64,000 nt of DNA, from assembly GCF_009389715.1 (NCBI RefSeq), contig NC_052395.1, positions 23,981,482 through 24,045,481 on the forward strand. The letters run 5' to 3'. Below, one piece after another: positions 37,407 to 49,660 of the stretch. This DNA comes from Phoenix dactylifera. Lineage: Eukaryota; Streptophyta; Magnoliopsida; Arecales; Arecaceae. The notes beneath the pieces were generated by a model. That model was not told the DNA's origin, did not search any database, and saw nothing but the letters and a program-made list of their open reading frames with translations. Both the position numbers and the translations under genes were made by a program. The stretch's first letter is position 1; each line of letters begins with the position of its first letter.

Positions 37407-38097
37407 TTTTTTATTTTATTTTTTGTTAAAGGGTGACTCATTCGGTATGCAGAGCTTCCGAGGTAGCTTCCCATCCTCCGTCCGCAGGGTGCTATCGACA
37501 TGGTTAGCCACGTAAGTGACCACCCAATCTGCAGCCTTGTTGGCTTCTCTAAAAGCATGTTTCGCCTGGATAACCTCTTTATCCATCATCATCATCCAGA
37601 TATCACGAAGCAAAGGATGGTCACCAGCAGCGACTCTCAGACCCTCCTGGATACGGCTGATGACCATAGCCGAGTCACCCTCCAAGATGATTGAGCTAGC
37701 TGAGAGCACATGCTGAGCATATCGAAAATCCGCCCAGATAGCTATGTAGTCAAATAACTGACTGCCTCTTGCTGCAGCAACCCTAGAGTTCGGGTCTCTA
37801 ATAACGAATCCCGCTCCACCCTTTGTTTCTCCATCCAGTACCGACCTAAAATTGACCTTGAGGAAGATAGGAGGTGGGGGCTCATAAGTGAAAAACACCG
37901 TACGAGAAGCTGCCAAGACAGAATGGGAGCTCCAGATATTCTGAGCTGTCAAAGGTCCTTTCGAGAAGAAAATATGACTAATTTCTGCCGCTTGAGCTTG
38001 GATTCTCTCCACCACGAGCCTTGACGAACCTTTGAACATTTTTTGTCAGCTATATCTAGTATGGTGTGCTGCGCAGGTGGTTCTAACCATCTCGTGA
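37407..38097 (-). mobile_element. 5'-truncated LINE upstream of the TraB gene
   Basis: On the minus strand a 207-codon frame (38039-37416) holds an RNase H-like domain: LKVNF, GGAGFVIRDP, LEGDSAMVISRIQEG and REANKAADWVVTYVANH. The residue after VNF is Arg where related LINEs have the first catalytic Asp, so activity is doubtful. An A-rich tail (complement of 37407-37429) and the 12 bp duplication define the ends. The insertion lies 279 bp upstream of the TraB ATG and points away from it. Confidence 0.85.
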
Positions 38098-38109
38098 TGT
38101 AGCTTTATT
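38098..38109. repeat. 12 bp LINE target duplication, right copy
   Basis: Matches 37395-37406 exactly. Confidence 0.85.
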
Positions 38110-38387
38110 AGGCCCAAGAAATGCAGGCCAGCGATCACCAAGAGCGTGAACGCATGATTCGCTCGACTCGCCTGGTCAGCTTGCCCGAGTCACGTCTCCT
38201 TATTATCCCACCAACATTCCCACGCCGTCGGCATCGACGACCCATCCGGTGTTTCGCCGACGTTCCTCTCGGCCCAACCATCCAAAGCCCGTCATATACC
38301 CCCAGGACTTCTCTCTTTTCTAAGCGTCTCGTCTCTTCCCTCGTACCCTCCCATCCCGGCCGCCGGGACCGCCCTCTCCCTCAGACG
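38110..38387 (+). promoter_or_regulatory. Probable 5' UTR/core promoter of the TraB gene
   Basis: C-rich sequence leading to the ATG at 38388. It is open in frame from an ATG at 38121, which would add 89 residues. The Arg/Pro-rich translation has no family resemblance, so I read it as leader. Confidence 0.4.
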
Positions 38388-41300
38388 ATGGATCGCGCCG
38401 GAGACTACTCGTCGGGATCCGATTCCTCCGCCGCCGCCGCTACCGAGGACTACGTCCACGTCTCCAGCGCCGATCCCCCTGTGGCGGTGGTGGCGGCCGA
38501 AGAGGCGGCGCCGAACCCTAACCCTAACATTCGCGCGGATTCCGAGCTCCCTGAGGCTCCGGCGTGGAGTTCTATCGAGGAGAAGGCTCGTGCTTCGGTT
38601 GCCGCCGATGATGAGGTTCTTGGAGGGCTGGGAGGTCCTGACCTGGATTCTGTGGATGGGGAAGAGGAGCGGAAGAGGGTTCTTCCGGAGGAGTTGTCGA
38701 AGGGCGTCGCGATCTTAGAGTGCGAGTCCTCGGCCGAAGGAGGCACCTGCGACGTGTACTTGGTTGGAACCGCTCACGTTTCTCAGGTTATCTGATCTGA
38801 TACCGTAAATTTTCTAAACTTTGGTAACCGTTTGCAAAGAAAAAGACTGTCTTGAAACATTGGGAATCGTCCTGAATTCTTTTCTTCTTTTCTTTTTTCC
38901 CCTCTCCTATAAGCAAAAGAACTGAGCTGAATTCATTGATCCTGGTTTGCTTCTTTTTTCTCTCTCTCTTGACGGAATTATTTAGGCTGTCACGGCATCA
39001 ATTAGTGTTCTTGATTCTTATGTTCAATGTGCTGAGTTTTCTAGTAGATTTTGCCGTCAGCGGTGGTATTTCAATTTTCATTTTTTTTTTTGCTGTAATG
39101 TGCCTTATTCATTGATAAGATATAATTTTTGATATCAAAACTTTGCTATCCAAGCTTCAATCAATGATTTCGGTTTGTTATAATTTTCTTTTTCCCTTGT
39201 GTTCCGTGGATATGGATGCTAGAAAATAAAATTAGAGTTTTTGATTTGAGATTTCATTTAACTGCACCTGACTTGAATCACAATAATGTTGGGTTCTCGA
39301 TTATGGATTTTGCTTGACTATAATTCTCCAAAAATGCTGATTTCTTGATTTGTAATTTTGCTTTACCACCGGTGGCCAGTAACACTGGCTTCGTGATTTG
39401 GGATTTCACTTAGCTGTAATTCACCAGTAATGCTGGGTTCTTGTTTCTGTATTTCATCAATAACACTGGGTTCTTTATTTCTGATTTCACTTAACTGTAT
39501 TTCACCAATAACACTGGATTTATGATTTGTGATTTTCTTTCACTGTAATTCACCAATAATACATTCCAGGGTTCTTGATTTATGATTTCACTTTATTGTA
39601 TTTCACCAATAATGTTAGGATTCTTAATCTTGGAATTCACTTGATTGTAATTCACCAATTTATCTGGATAAATTTTATCATCATTGACAAGATTGTAGGT
39701 TATGAGACTTTTATGTAGTGTTTGACGTGCAAAGGGAGTTATATTTAATTTTTATCTATGACAATGCAGGAATCATGCAAGGAAGTTCAGGCCGTCATCA
39801 GTTACTTGAAACCACAGGTGCTTCTCTATTGAAACTCACCAACCACTTGATTGATTGATGGATCATTTAGCAGGTTAGCTGCCTGCGTTAGAATGTTCTC
39901 TTTTACCTGCAAAAAGTTCAAGTTTGCCGAACAAGAAACATGCATTTCTTGGTTCTTTTTTTTTGAGTGCAGGTTGTTTTCTTGGAGTTGTGTTCGAACC
40001 GTGTTGCCATCTTGACCCCCCAAAATCTTCAGGTATGAACACCCTTTCTGTGATTTCTTTCTTTAACATTGTCACTAGGAGCCATTGTTTCTTCAATTTC
40101 TGTGAATACTTGAAACTTATTTCTTTTAATCAAATTGTTACTACTGATAGTTATTAGTTTCTGTGGAATTGATGTACAAGATGTAACTATGAATAAACTA
40201 AATTGCATACAGCCTGGATGAAATGCAGAACACCTTCAAACATGAAACTGTAAAGGGGGTCAAAGCATTTTCTTTTCTACAGATATAACAGATGTACACA
40301 TATTTCATTTATGGGAAAAATCAGCTTTACTGACATGATATTTATGTCTAGCAATCTTTTTACACCTTCATCAAAATTTTATGATATTTTTTATTTGTCA
40401 AAATTTGTTAGGAATGTTTAAAATCAAAGCCTAACAGTATTCTTTAGACTGTCCTTTCAGAGTTGTCCAGAAGCATCTGGCCTTTGATACATGATGGGGG
40501 GTGTTTTCTTGGCAGCTAATCTTAAAGTTGTCTATTGTTATGTCCAAGTATCTTTATTTTCATTCGTATTTTTTAATATTTTGATTCATTGATCATGTTA
40601 ATGCTCTCCTATATCCATTGTAGAACCGATAGAGGTCTTGACCCTATTGAAGTTAAAAGCATATGATTCAATATTATTTTTCTGTTTATATGGTAGAACT
40701 AATTGTCTGCCATTGATCTAAAGATTCAATTGCGATGCAATATTCATGCTGTAGAGGGTGTTGCTATTTTTTCCATAGTATTTTTTATTTCATTTTTGGT
40801 TTCAGCATTCACTACTCTAGAAGCATCTCTTGATTAATTGTTCACGACTTCATTATTTTAGATTATAATGAAAATATACACGATAGCCTAAGAAGATAAA
40901 CAATTTTTACTTCACATGAGGGGTGGAAGTAAGCCTTACCCCATCTATTTGGGTGAAACTTACCAAGAATCTGTTGAATGTATACTGTTTCCTTCATCAA
41001 TAATGCTGTTGCATTTTGCCAATATGGTTTTAAAAACTTTGTTAACCCGGCAATCCATAAAGCAGACATGTTCATCACTTTTTATGGACCTTATCAAAGA
41101 TAAAATAAAGTAAACACACATTTGCGAACATAATAGATGCTCTCATATTACAGGTCAGTGCGCCTAAAAATGTTTGTACAAATACTAATAATGGCAGGGG
41201 TGTGATGGTCTAGTGAAATTTGAAAAAAAGGACTGTTTTTTCAACAAAGAAGGGTCAGTTTTTTGTAAATTCAATAATTAAGTGGATATTTTCTGCAGCA

Positions 41301-44300
41301 GACCTGTAGACGAGGAGCCATTCAAGAAATCAAAAAAAGTACAAAGAAGTACTGCAATTTTTTTTTTTTTTTTTTTAAAATTTGGATACATTAGTAGTAA
41401 TTGTCTATAAGAAAATTGACTAGGCTAGATGAAACAAAATCATGAATGTATGTTGTTCATCAGTGAGTTCTAGAGACTCATGGAAAATTGTTATCACATT
41501 ATGAGCTTTAGGAGCTACAAAATTGATAAGCTAGCTACACAAATACTCAACTACATGAATCTGATGTTAATTAACGGGACCTAACAATACATATTGAGGA
41601 TTATGAGCTATGATCTTCCATGAATAATAAAGAACAGAGTTGAAACACAACTACCTGATTTGGTGTGAACATATCTCCGGTGGAACTATAGTATTGAATG
41701 CTTATATGGTTCGGGATGATATAGTATCAATTAATTTATGAAATAGTTGTTTGGTAAATTATGGATGTTAAGAAATCTCCCTTATGCTGATTCAAGAATT
41801 GTTACTATTGTTGAAGTGATATTTCCTGCAAATGATCAAACAAAGTAATTTCATACTTTGATTAAATAGAGCATGAGGATTTCCTTGAATGTTAAGAGAC
41901 ATGAAACTATGCTGATCTTACTCTACCCCTTGCAAGAATTTTGACAGCATATTCTGACTTATGTCTAAACTGAAAAAGCTCCCCAAAAAAAAAGTACTTG
42001 TAGAAGCTTTATTCTCTGCTTTTGTTGGTTTATTTATTGGTTAAATAAACATATTGCATAATAATCCAATAAAGACTTGGTATGGGGCCTGATATATTTT
42101 TCTTTCTTTTTTTTAATGCAAACAAGACTTTATCTTAGGAATGATTATTACTAGCTTTAGCATATTTTTTGATGAGGTGTGTTGTACATATCCAGTTATG
42201 TAAGAAACACATAACTAGCAAAACCGTTGCTGCTCTTGAATCTTAATAGCATAAGCAAGATAATTCTACTATATTTGTAGATGACATTTACAGTATCACT
42301 GATTTTTCTAGTTTTTATATTTCTAAATCTCCACTGTGATTCAAATACCACATCTCTGAGTACCTAAGTTTCATATTTATTTTTTTACTTGTTATTCTAT
42401 CAGGTTCCTACTTTGAGTGAAATGATTGACATGTGGAAGAAAAAGAAGATGAATACTTTCGGAATTCTCTACAGCTGGTTTCTTGCCAAGGCATGCTCTT
42501 ATTTTCTTACTTCTGCAGTCTCAATTATTAGCTTTTGTGGTACCTTGGGAGTTCATATTGTCTGGTTGTTTTTAATAGGTTGCTGATAAACTCGAGGTTT
42601 TCCCTGGTTCTGAGTTCCGAGTGGCATTTGAAGAAGCAATGAGTTATGGAGCCAAGGTTATATTGGGTGATCGTCCTGTCCATGTATGATTCAATTTTCT
42701 TACATTGTTTATCTAGCTATCTTTGTTTTGAGTAGTTGAATTTGTTGCATCTCTATGGAGCTGTTTGGATGCCTATTTGTTTCTATAAAACAGATAATCA
42801 TTATACATGATTCTGCAAAACAGGTCCTGTCCATGTATGACACAAATTTCTTATATTGTTTTGACTAGTTATCTGTGTCTTGTCTAGGTTGAATTTGTTG
42901 CATTTCTAAGGGGCTGTTTGGATGCCTGTTTGTCTTTCTAAAACAGATAATCACAAAACATGATCTCTGCAAAAAAATGGTTTTATGAAAAAGGGGAGAC
43001 TTGTTTTTCACAAATCTCACTTTCAGGTTTTATGGCTTGTCAATTTTGACAAAACATATTTTATGGAAAATAACTAAACAACCATTTTTGTAAAACCTAG
43101 TTATTATTATTATTATTTTTTTGTAAACCTGTTTTACTAAACTTGTAAACCAAACAGGCCCTAAAGAAATTTATTTGTGAAACTACTTTGCCAGGACTGT
43201 TTTGATTTGTATCTCATACTGGTTTCGAATATCTTACTTGACCTGTATGTTCTTTTTTCCCCCTGTTACACTTGTTGAAAAAGTCAAAGCTGAAATGTTG
43301 AGGAATTGACATTTTTTTTCTTCACCCAAGTGTCAGCCAGTTCAAAATTCCACCCACTGTTGGTGTCTGGAATGCTTGTACTAGATGCTTAATTATCTGC
43401 AAAACATCAGCCACTAATTGGTTGTACCAAAGTAGTCTTACTCCTATGTGCTTTTGGTCATTTTTTTCCTCACTTCTAATCAACTAAACTTCTGTTGTAC
43501 ATATATTTCTATAGTAGGTTGCTTGGATACTTTTTGGTTTGGAACAAGTTTCTAGCTACTATAATTCTGCTTGGTCTAGTTACTATGATTGGCTCACCAT
43601 TGATTTTATATGTGGTGTCTAGAGGGAGTCACAGATGACAAAATGCTCTTGTAGTCTTGGATTTCATAATCCATTCCTATATAAGAATTCAGTTGGCATG
43701 GATTGTCAATGTTTTATGACTGGAGCTTGGCTACAAGTCCATCTTAGTTCCATGCTCCAAGAAGTTAACATCAGACAATGTTAAATGAGTTGTAGTTGTT
43801 CCTACCATGCATCCATCAAGCAATGCAAGATTTCATGATGCTTAATCTAATCGTGCATTCTTCTTTTTGATAGATCACCTTGAGGAGAACTTGGGGCAAA
43901 ATGACATTATGGCATCGAGCAAAATTTCTGTACTATATACTCTTTCAAGCAATCTTTTTACCAGACCCTGAAGATCTCAATAAAATGGTAAGTTGTCCTA
44001 TAATTTTGCTATCTTAAATTTTAAAGATCTGCTGTGATTTCTTTATATCATGCATTTTAGCTGTGTTTAAAATCATAGGTTATGTTGCATTGCACTATGC
44101 TATCACCTGAAAATGAGATAAGCATGCAGTCATCTATGCAATCTATAGTTTATCAGCTTGCCTTTATTTTTCAATACAAATTTTGATGGAATATGATTTT
44201 ATAAGAAATACTTGAAGTAGAAAAGTTACTTTCTGTTGTATTTATTGCAAGTAAATAGAATGTTGCATACTAAATTTGTGCTAGATGGAGACCAGCATGA

Positions 44301-47300
44301 TTTTGCATATTGTACAATGTGCTGATTCTAGGCATGCACCAGCATGAAAGGATATTCAACACCGGCAAGGCGGCAACAGATGTACAAAACACTAACCTAA
44401 CTATGAGAAGAAGCTGCCAGGCATACATAGATCTCATGAGAAACACAAAAGAAGGTGCAAGGCATTTGCTTTCACCTCAGATAGTCACTTGAGCATCTCA
44501 AGTTCAAGGTGTACGACTTCAATTATATGACCTTGTGAAAAGCATTAAGATATTCGTTAAAGATCTTGTTTTTAAGCATTAGCCAAGGCAGGCCTCATGT
44601 ATACATATCTGAACAGTACTCTAGTGTTTGTTTTATCGATCTTTCTATTTAAAGCTAGCTGTTTCATTTATTCACAGAGGGAAACTATGATATGGAATGA
44701 GCTAGTGGACCAAATAAAAATTCGGTGCTCTGTATTGGAGTCAGCCATAGAACCTTACCCAACCCTAACATGTGACATCAAAATGTGAATCCAAGTTTTC
44801 TCCAACTTGAACCATGTGCAGAAGCTCCTTGGTCAGCCTCTCCCGCATGCGCATTACATCTTGCCATTAATCTTTATATTCAACACTAGGCGAGACTTGA
44901 CCTTTACTTGAATCATATATCACAATCAGATATTTTTTTCTTTTTTATTTGTGTTTAACTAATCATTTCTTTGGGCTGCTTAACACAATACTCATATCTT
45001 TCTAGTTCGTGGAAATGAATTTTGTATGATATACCATGCTTTAGAGCTTTTTTCTATGATGTGTATATTACTTTAGGGTGCCCTTTATTCTTTTTTGATT
45101 TATTCTACCTTGTTTTTCTTTAGTTATTATAGAGATAAAAACACAACAATCACTGATCTTTGTATACCACATGCATATGTAGCGAAGTTATAAATAGTTT
45201 TGAATGATTGCATGGTTCCTTGTGTAGTTCTATAACTAATTCATGCCCAAATTTTGAAATGGTCTTCGAATTTTCTTTTTGCTCCATGGTATGATTATGA
45301 CTTGGCTGTACCTATTTCAGTTGAAGGAAATGGATGATGTTGACATGCTAACTCTTGTGATTCAAGAGATGAGCAAGGCATTCCCCACTTTGATGGAGAC
45401 ACTTCTACATGAACGTGATATGTTAGTTTACTCTTTTCCTTCTTATGCATGCTTTGATACATAACTTCCATTTTTTTCTATTATGTAGACTGGTGGGTAG
45501 GGCTGAAAATGGGTCGGGTTATATCCGACCGTATCCGTTTCTGTATCCGATTCGGATCAGATTTTGATCTTATTTTTTTGGTCCGATCGGATCCGGATAC
45601 GGATTCGAATATTCATTTCAAAAATTTTCCGAATACGAATATGGATACGGATACACATGATTTTTCCAGATTCGGATTCAGATCCGGATATCCGTTTAAA
45701 AACAGTAAGTGAAAAGAAGAAGTTGAAGTTAAGTTAAACCAGAGAACTTCTTAAGTGATTAACCAAACCTAAATTAAAAGAAAATTCAGATATCGGATGA
45801 CCGTCACTTAAGATAGTAACTCAAATACGAAATATCCTATTCGAATAAAATTTTTCGAATCACCCTGCATGCCTGAAAGGCTCAAACCTCTTGTTTGTCT
45901 GTTTCGTCCCTCTTTCCTCTGTCGTCTTCAAGCAACTAGGCTTTCAAAGGTTCCGTCCATTTTCTAGTTTCCACCTAGCAACTGCAATCAGCTACAGTCG
46001 TGAGATACCTTAGAGGAGCCATAGATCCTGTCTGCTTCAGTGATGAGCAATCTTGAGCAGTATCTAAAAGTATATCCTTTATAAAATTGTTGGTTTTTGT
46101 TATTGATAAATGCTCGTTAAAATTATATTTTTTTAATTGAATCTTTTCTTTATGATCAAGTCTTTATTGCTAGTTTTCATCATTGAATTTTGCTCAAATT
46201 TGATTAATATTCGAAAAAGTATCTGATTTATATTTGTATTTGGATAAGAAAATATGGATATGTTTAATATTCGATTCGTATCTGTATCCGTTTATAACAA
46301 ATATAGATATGTTTAATATCCAATTCGTATCCGTATCCGTTTAAAATAAATATGGATATTAATTTTGATATCTGTTTAATATTCATATCCGTATTTGTTG
46401 AAAAATATGGATATATCAATATCCGATCCGTATCTGATCTGTTTTCAGCCTTACTGGTGGGTGCAGTTTCTTAAATTAGAACCTTTTGTAATGCTTTATA
46501 TTGTTTTCCCTGATATAGCTATTAATTGTTATGGTGATAGCTGAAGCAACATCTCGTCCTTCTTTTCTCCATTGCAGATAATTGATACATGGTTTCTAAG
46601 TTACTAACTGAAAAATCTAGAATAACCACATTATATTGAAAATCAATAATTATAGGAGTAACTCGTGTAACATAAAATGGATGGTATGTTGAGCATTCTA
46701 CTTGTTAAAGACATGTTTGTATGTGTTTTATATTAAACTTCCCATAAACCCTTCTTTCTAGTCGCCATCCATAGGGACCTTTATCCAATTGTGCTGTACT
46801 ATCTCTTCCAAACTGCATCCCTTCCCTTCTCATTCAATATCAACAAATAGATGGCCCCCTCTTCCTCCATACTCTGATGTTTTGCTGGATTCGAGTCAAT
46901 TGTGAGTCAACTTGATTAATCCACCTCAATGTAGTTGAGTTGCAGTTAGACAAGACATGGCAGAGATGGAAGATCTCTGTGAATCTCGAAATGATGAGGA
47001 AGGTATGTTACATGGATGGCTTGATATAAATAAATCTGATTGGAGGTTGTGTGAGAGATGACTGCAGGGAGGAGCATCCAAGTGTCATCTTAGCAGACCC
47101 CAATGGCCTTGGGAATTATGAATGATTCGATCTATAGTCACTTGATGCGGGTCCTGTGAAAATTAATAAGAGAGCACTTGGGAAGTGGGTGCTGGGATGA
47201 GTTTCCGAAGAGATTCAAAGCAGGTATGCCACTAGAAACAGAAGTTTCCTGCTGCTATGGCTTGGTCTGGAAATTAGATTGGATGGTGTGGACAGTGGTG

Positions 47301-49172
47301 GTGCATTTACTTGATAGTGGTATAAGTTTTGCTATTACCAATTCAAATGTCCTTTAAAATTATTATCTTGGAATGATCCTTTTATCTGCTTAGAATATAG
47401 AACAAAGCAAGGCATGCACCAAACTCCTGCAAGACATCTGTTGGAATTTATTTTCCCATGCAATGAACCGGAAAGTTTTGACAGTGAATGGCGGGAAGTT
47501 TGAAGGGATAGCGGAGGCTAAAAATCCAATTTGGTATGAGCAAGTTTGGAGCCGGCTATGTCTGACATCTATTTTGATTCAGGATGCACTGCAACCACAT
47601 GTTTTAATTTACTATTTTACTGTTGAATTTATACGACCATGTAAACCAACCAAAAAGATGCCCTCTAGTGCAACTTCCAGCTGCAATACAATCTTGAAAG
47701 AGGATTTATAGCAACCATCCAGAGTATGGAGGATAAAATTACTGGGAATAGTTTATGTAGTTGTCAGTAACACGTACTGTAGACAACTGACTCTATCTCA
47801 AGTTCACATTTGTGCTTGTTACAATCCATTATATATTTTTGGGGTCTGCTTAATGTAGAAATACATATACCTTCTGTTTTATATTGTATTTAGCCTTTTT
47901 AGAATTGCCTTTCCAGGTATATGTCATCTACATTGTTAAAGGTTGCCAGAGAACATTCTTCAGTAGTTGCAGTTGTTGGCAAAGGGCATTTGTCGGGAAT
48001 AAAGAAGCACTGGAAGCAGCCTATTGAGGTTAGAATCTTTTTCATATTGTATGTCCTGAACTTTATGTGAATTTGATTCATAATATTCCTAGAATGATAT
48101 TGTGACCAAAGTTTCTAGCTATTCATGAAATGTAGGTCGAGACTGGAGCATTCTGATTGCTGTGTCAAGATTTGTGAAAACTATAATGAAATCACATTTT
48201 GAGCATTATGCATATTAGCAGTATTTTAGTTTGATAATTTTATTTTTTAGAAAGCATTGCGAAATTACTAAAAGTCCTTAAAGATTGTCACTGGAAATGT
48301 ATTATCCCCAAGTAGTGGTAATCCTGTAGCAAAAGGTACGTTTTCTACTCTATTAGATATTCTGTTCTAGGATGTTGTGTTTGCAACTAGAATTGACCTT
48401 CTGTAGTTCCTGTGCTTTTTTTTCTCCTGAAAATGTCTGAAATAGCCAACAATTGGTTGACATCTCTCATGAATCAGTAACCTCATCATTAGGCATTGTC
48501 TGCATGGAAATTAAACACGTCAAAAAGCGATTTTTTTAAAAAAAGAGATTACAGAAAGAATGTGAACTCACTTGTTCTGTGGATTATGCTGGTAATAATT
48601 TTGACACAAGTATATGGAAGATAAGATTTACCGCTCAGGCTGCCATCTATCTTGGGAAAAAAAGAGTATAATAATGAAATTCGTTGCAGCTAAACAAGGT
48701 TGCTTAAAAAGTATACAGAAAGAGTGCTTGAACCTGCTTGTGGAATATCTCATGCTGGTAGTTGACATTTACTCATATCCAAGGTGGATATGTCTAGCCA
48801 CTATGCTTGTTGGAACAAAAAGGAAAACAATCATCCAATAAACTCTTCCTCTTATTCTACTCTGACCAGGCCACATTTGATCCTGTGATACCAAATGTCA
48901 TGCCTAGGGCACCCAGACAGAGTTCTGATAGCGAAGTAATTAATGAATATAGATGAGATTATCTGCTATAACCGTAATTACAGAAGGTGTTTATTCTCAT
49001 ATGCCTCATATGTCTTAATTTTCTTCTGTCTTGTATGTTGCAGGTAAAGCATCTATTGGAAGTTCCTGCCAAAGGTGCAGGTCTTTCTCGGATGAAAATC
49101 TTAGCATCTTTAGGTGTGGCAGTGACCGGGGTTGCCATTGCTACTGGACTCTATCTTGTGGGCAAGAGGTGA
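38388..49172 (+). CDS. TraB domain-containing protein, 9 exons
   Basis: Exons: 38388-38786, 39770-39817, 39973-40032, 42404-42490, 42579-42683, 43874-43987, 45321-45421, 47917-48028 and 49044-49172. They join in frame to 384 residues, close to plant relatives. Landmarks are an acidic, Ala-rich N-terminus, GTAHVSQ (127-133), FLELCSNR, the IDMWKKK segment, GDRP (228-231), the WGKM segment, VVGKGHLSGIKKHW, and a final hydrophobic helix (about 359-382) with a short basic tail. All introns are GT-AG except intron 4 (42491-42578), which is GC-AG. Family knowledge: Arabidopsis TraB proteins are tail-anchored at the mitochondrial outer membrane and linked to ER contact and mitophagy; the same role here is inference. 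No break is seen. The span is stretched by inserted repeats. Confidence 0.92.
39230..39665. repeat. Degenerate tandem array in TraB intron 1
   Basis: About eight units of 48-65 bp, each with a version of TTCTTGATTTNTGATTTCAC, then TGTAATTCACCAATAA and CACTGGG. The units are diverged, so the array is old. Confidence 0.7.
40033..42403. other. TraB intron 3
   Basis: 2.4 kb, AT-rich, with a poly-T run at 41361-41377. No coding segment or bounded mobile element recognised. Confidence 0.7.
42491..42578 (+). other. GC-AG intron (TraB intron 4)
   Basis: 88 bp intron bounded by GCCAAG then GCATGC at the donor and TTTTAATAG at the acceptor. Protein homology across the junction (WFLAK then VADKLEVF) requires these borders, and a GT donor that preserves it is not available. 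Confidence 0.8.
42673..42975. repeat. 151 bp direct duplication at TraB exon 5/intron 5
   Basis: GTCCTGTCCATGTATGA begins both copies (42673 and 42824). The copy includes the last 11 bases of exon 5, the 5' splice site and the beginning of the MITE, so a second donor-like site (CCAT then GTATGA) now lies within the intron. Confidence 0.75.
42910..43161. mobile_element. Tourist-like MITE (252 bp) in TraB intron 5
   Basis: Ends are GGGGCTGTTTGG and CCAAACAGGCCC, inverted repeats with one mismatch, flanked on both sides by TAA. This fits PIF/Harbinger-type Tourist elements. It has no coding capacity. Confidence 0.65.
43988..45320. other. TraB intron 6
   Basis: 1.3 kb, AT-rich. Small frames near 44310 and 44597 have no family resemblance. 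Nothing bounded recognised. Confidence 0.6.
45498..46453. mobile_element. hAT-like non-autonomous element (956 bp) in TraB intron 7
   Basis: Imperfect terminal inverted repeats TAGGGCTGAAAATGGGTCGG and, read inward from the right, TAAGGCTGAAAACAGATC. They are flanked by a perfect 8 bp duplication CTGGTGGG (45490-45497 and 46454-46461). Both ends are dense in ATCCGTATCCG/CGGATACGGAT motifs, likely transposase-binding repeats. The middle has no transposase frame. Eight-base duplications are the hallmark of hAT elements. Confidence 0.85.
46462..47916. other. Rest of TraB intron 7
   Basis: No gene recognised. The frame at 47463-47711 looks random. Confidence 0.6.
48029..49043. other. TraB intron 8
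   Basis: 1.0 kb with no recognisable insertion or coding segment. Confidence 0.6.
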
Positions 49173-49660
49173 CACGAGATAAACAGAAAGTTCTCAACTA
49201 GACAAAAGCAGTGCAAGCAGTTCACTTTCATTTATACTAATGATAGTTTCATATTTAATCGTGCTTTATATTTTCTATATATGATACAAAAGTGCTATGT
49301 TTTCCTGCAGTTGGAATATCCAACAGCTGGAATATGATAATCTTTCAGGTTTTTGGATGCGGTCTGTTGGTTGCCAAAATTTGAAATCTATTCGTAGTCC
49401 TATACAAGTTTATCATGGACCCGACATATCAGAATCTGAAGGGTTTGGAAAGGGAACGCCCTTGGAAACTGTTTGTTGGCATCTTGACGCAAATTTACAT
49501 CACAGGGTGTTGGGCCGGTTCCAAATGGCCACATGAACGACGTTCCTTTTCTCTGCCAGGCATCATGTTGGGCTAACATCAATGCCAAATAGGCCAATTT
49601 TCACCTATAAACCTGGTCAAATTTTTTTGATATGCTGTAGTATAAATAAAAACATAATAT
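49173..49660 (+). other. Probable TraB 3' UTR and flank
   Basis: The nearest clear polyadenylation-like signal is AATAAA at 49645-49650. The true transcript end is not determinable by eye. Confidence 0.35.

Noticed and set aside
38121-38387. Upstream in-frame ATG extending the TraB protein by 89 residues
   Set aside because: The extension is Arg/Pro-rich and unlike the family; the start at 38388 gives a normal length.
38511-38528. Telomere-like CCCTAACCCTAAC
   Set aside because: Only about two repeats, inside TraB exon 1 coding for Asn-Pro repeats.
44310-44492. Short frame in TraB intron 6 (also 47463-47711 in intron 7)
   Set aside because: No domain, no splice support, intronic position.
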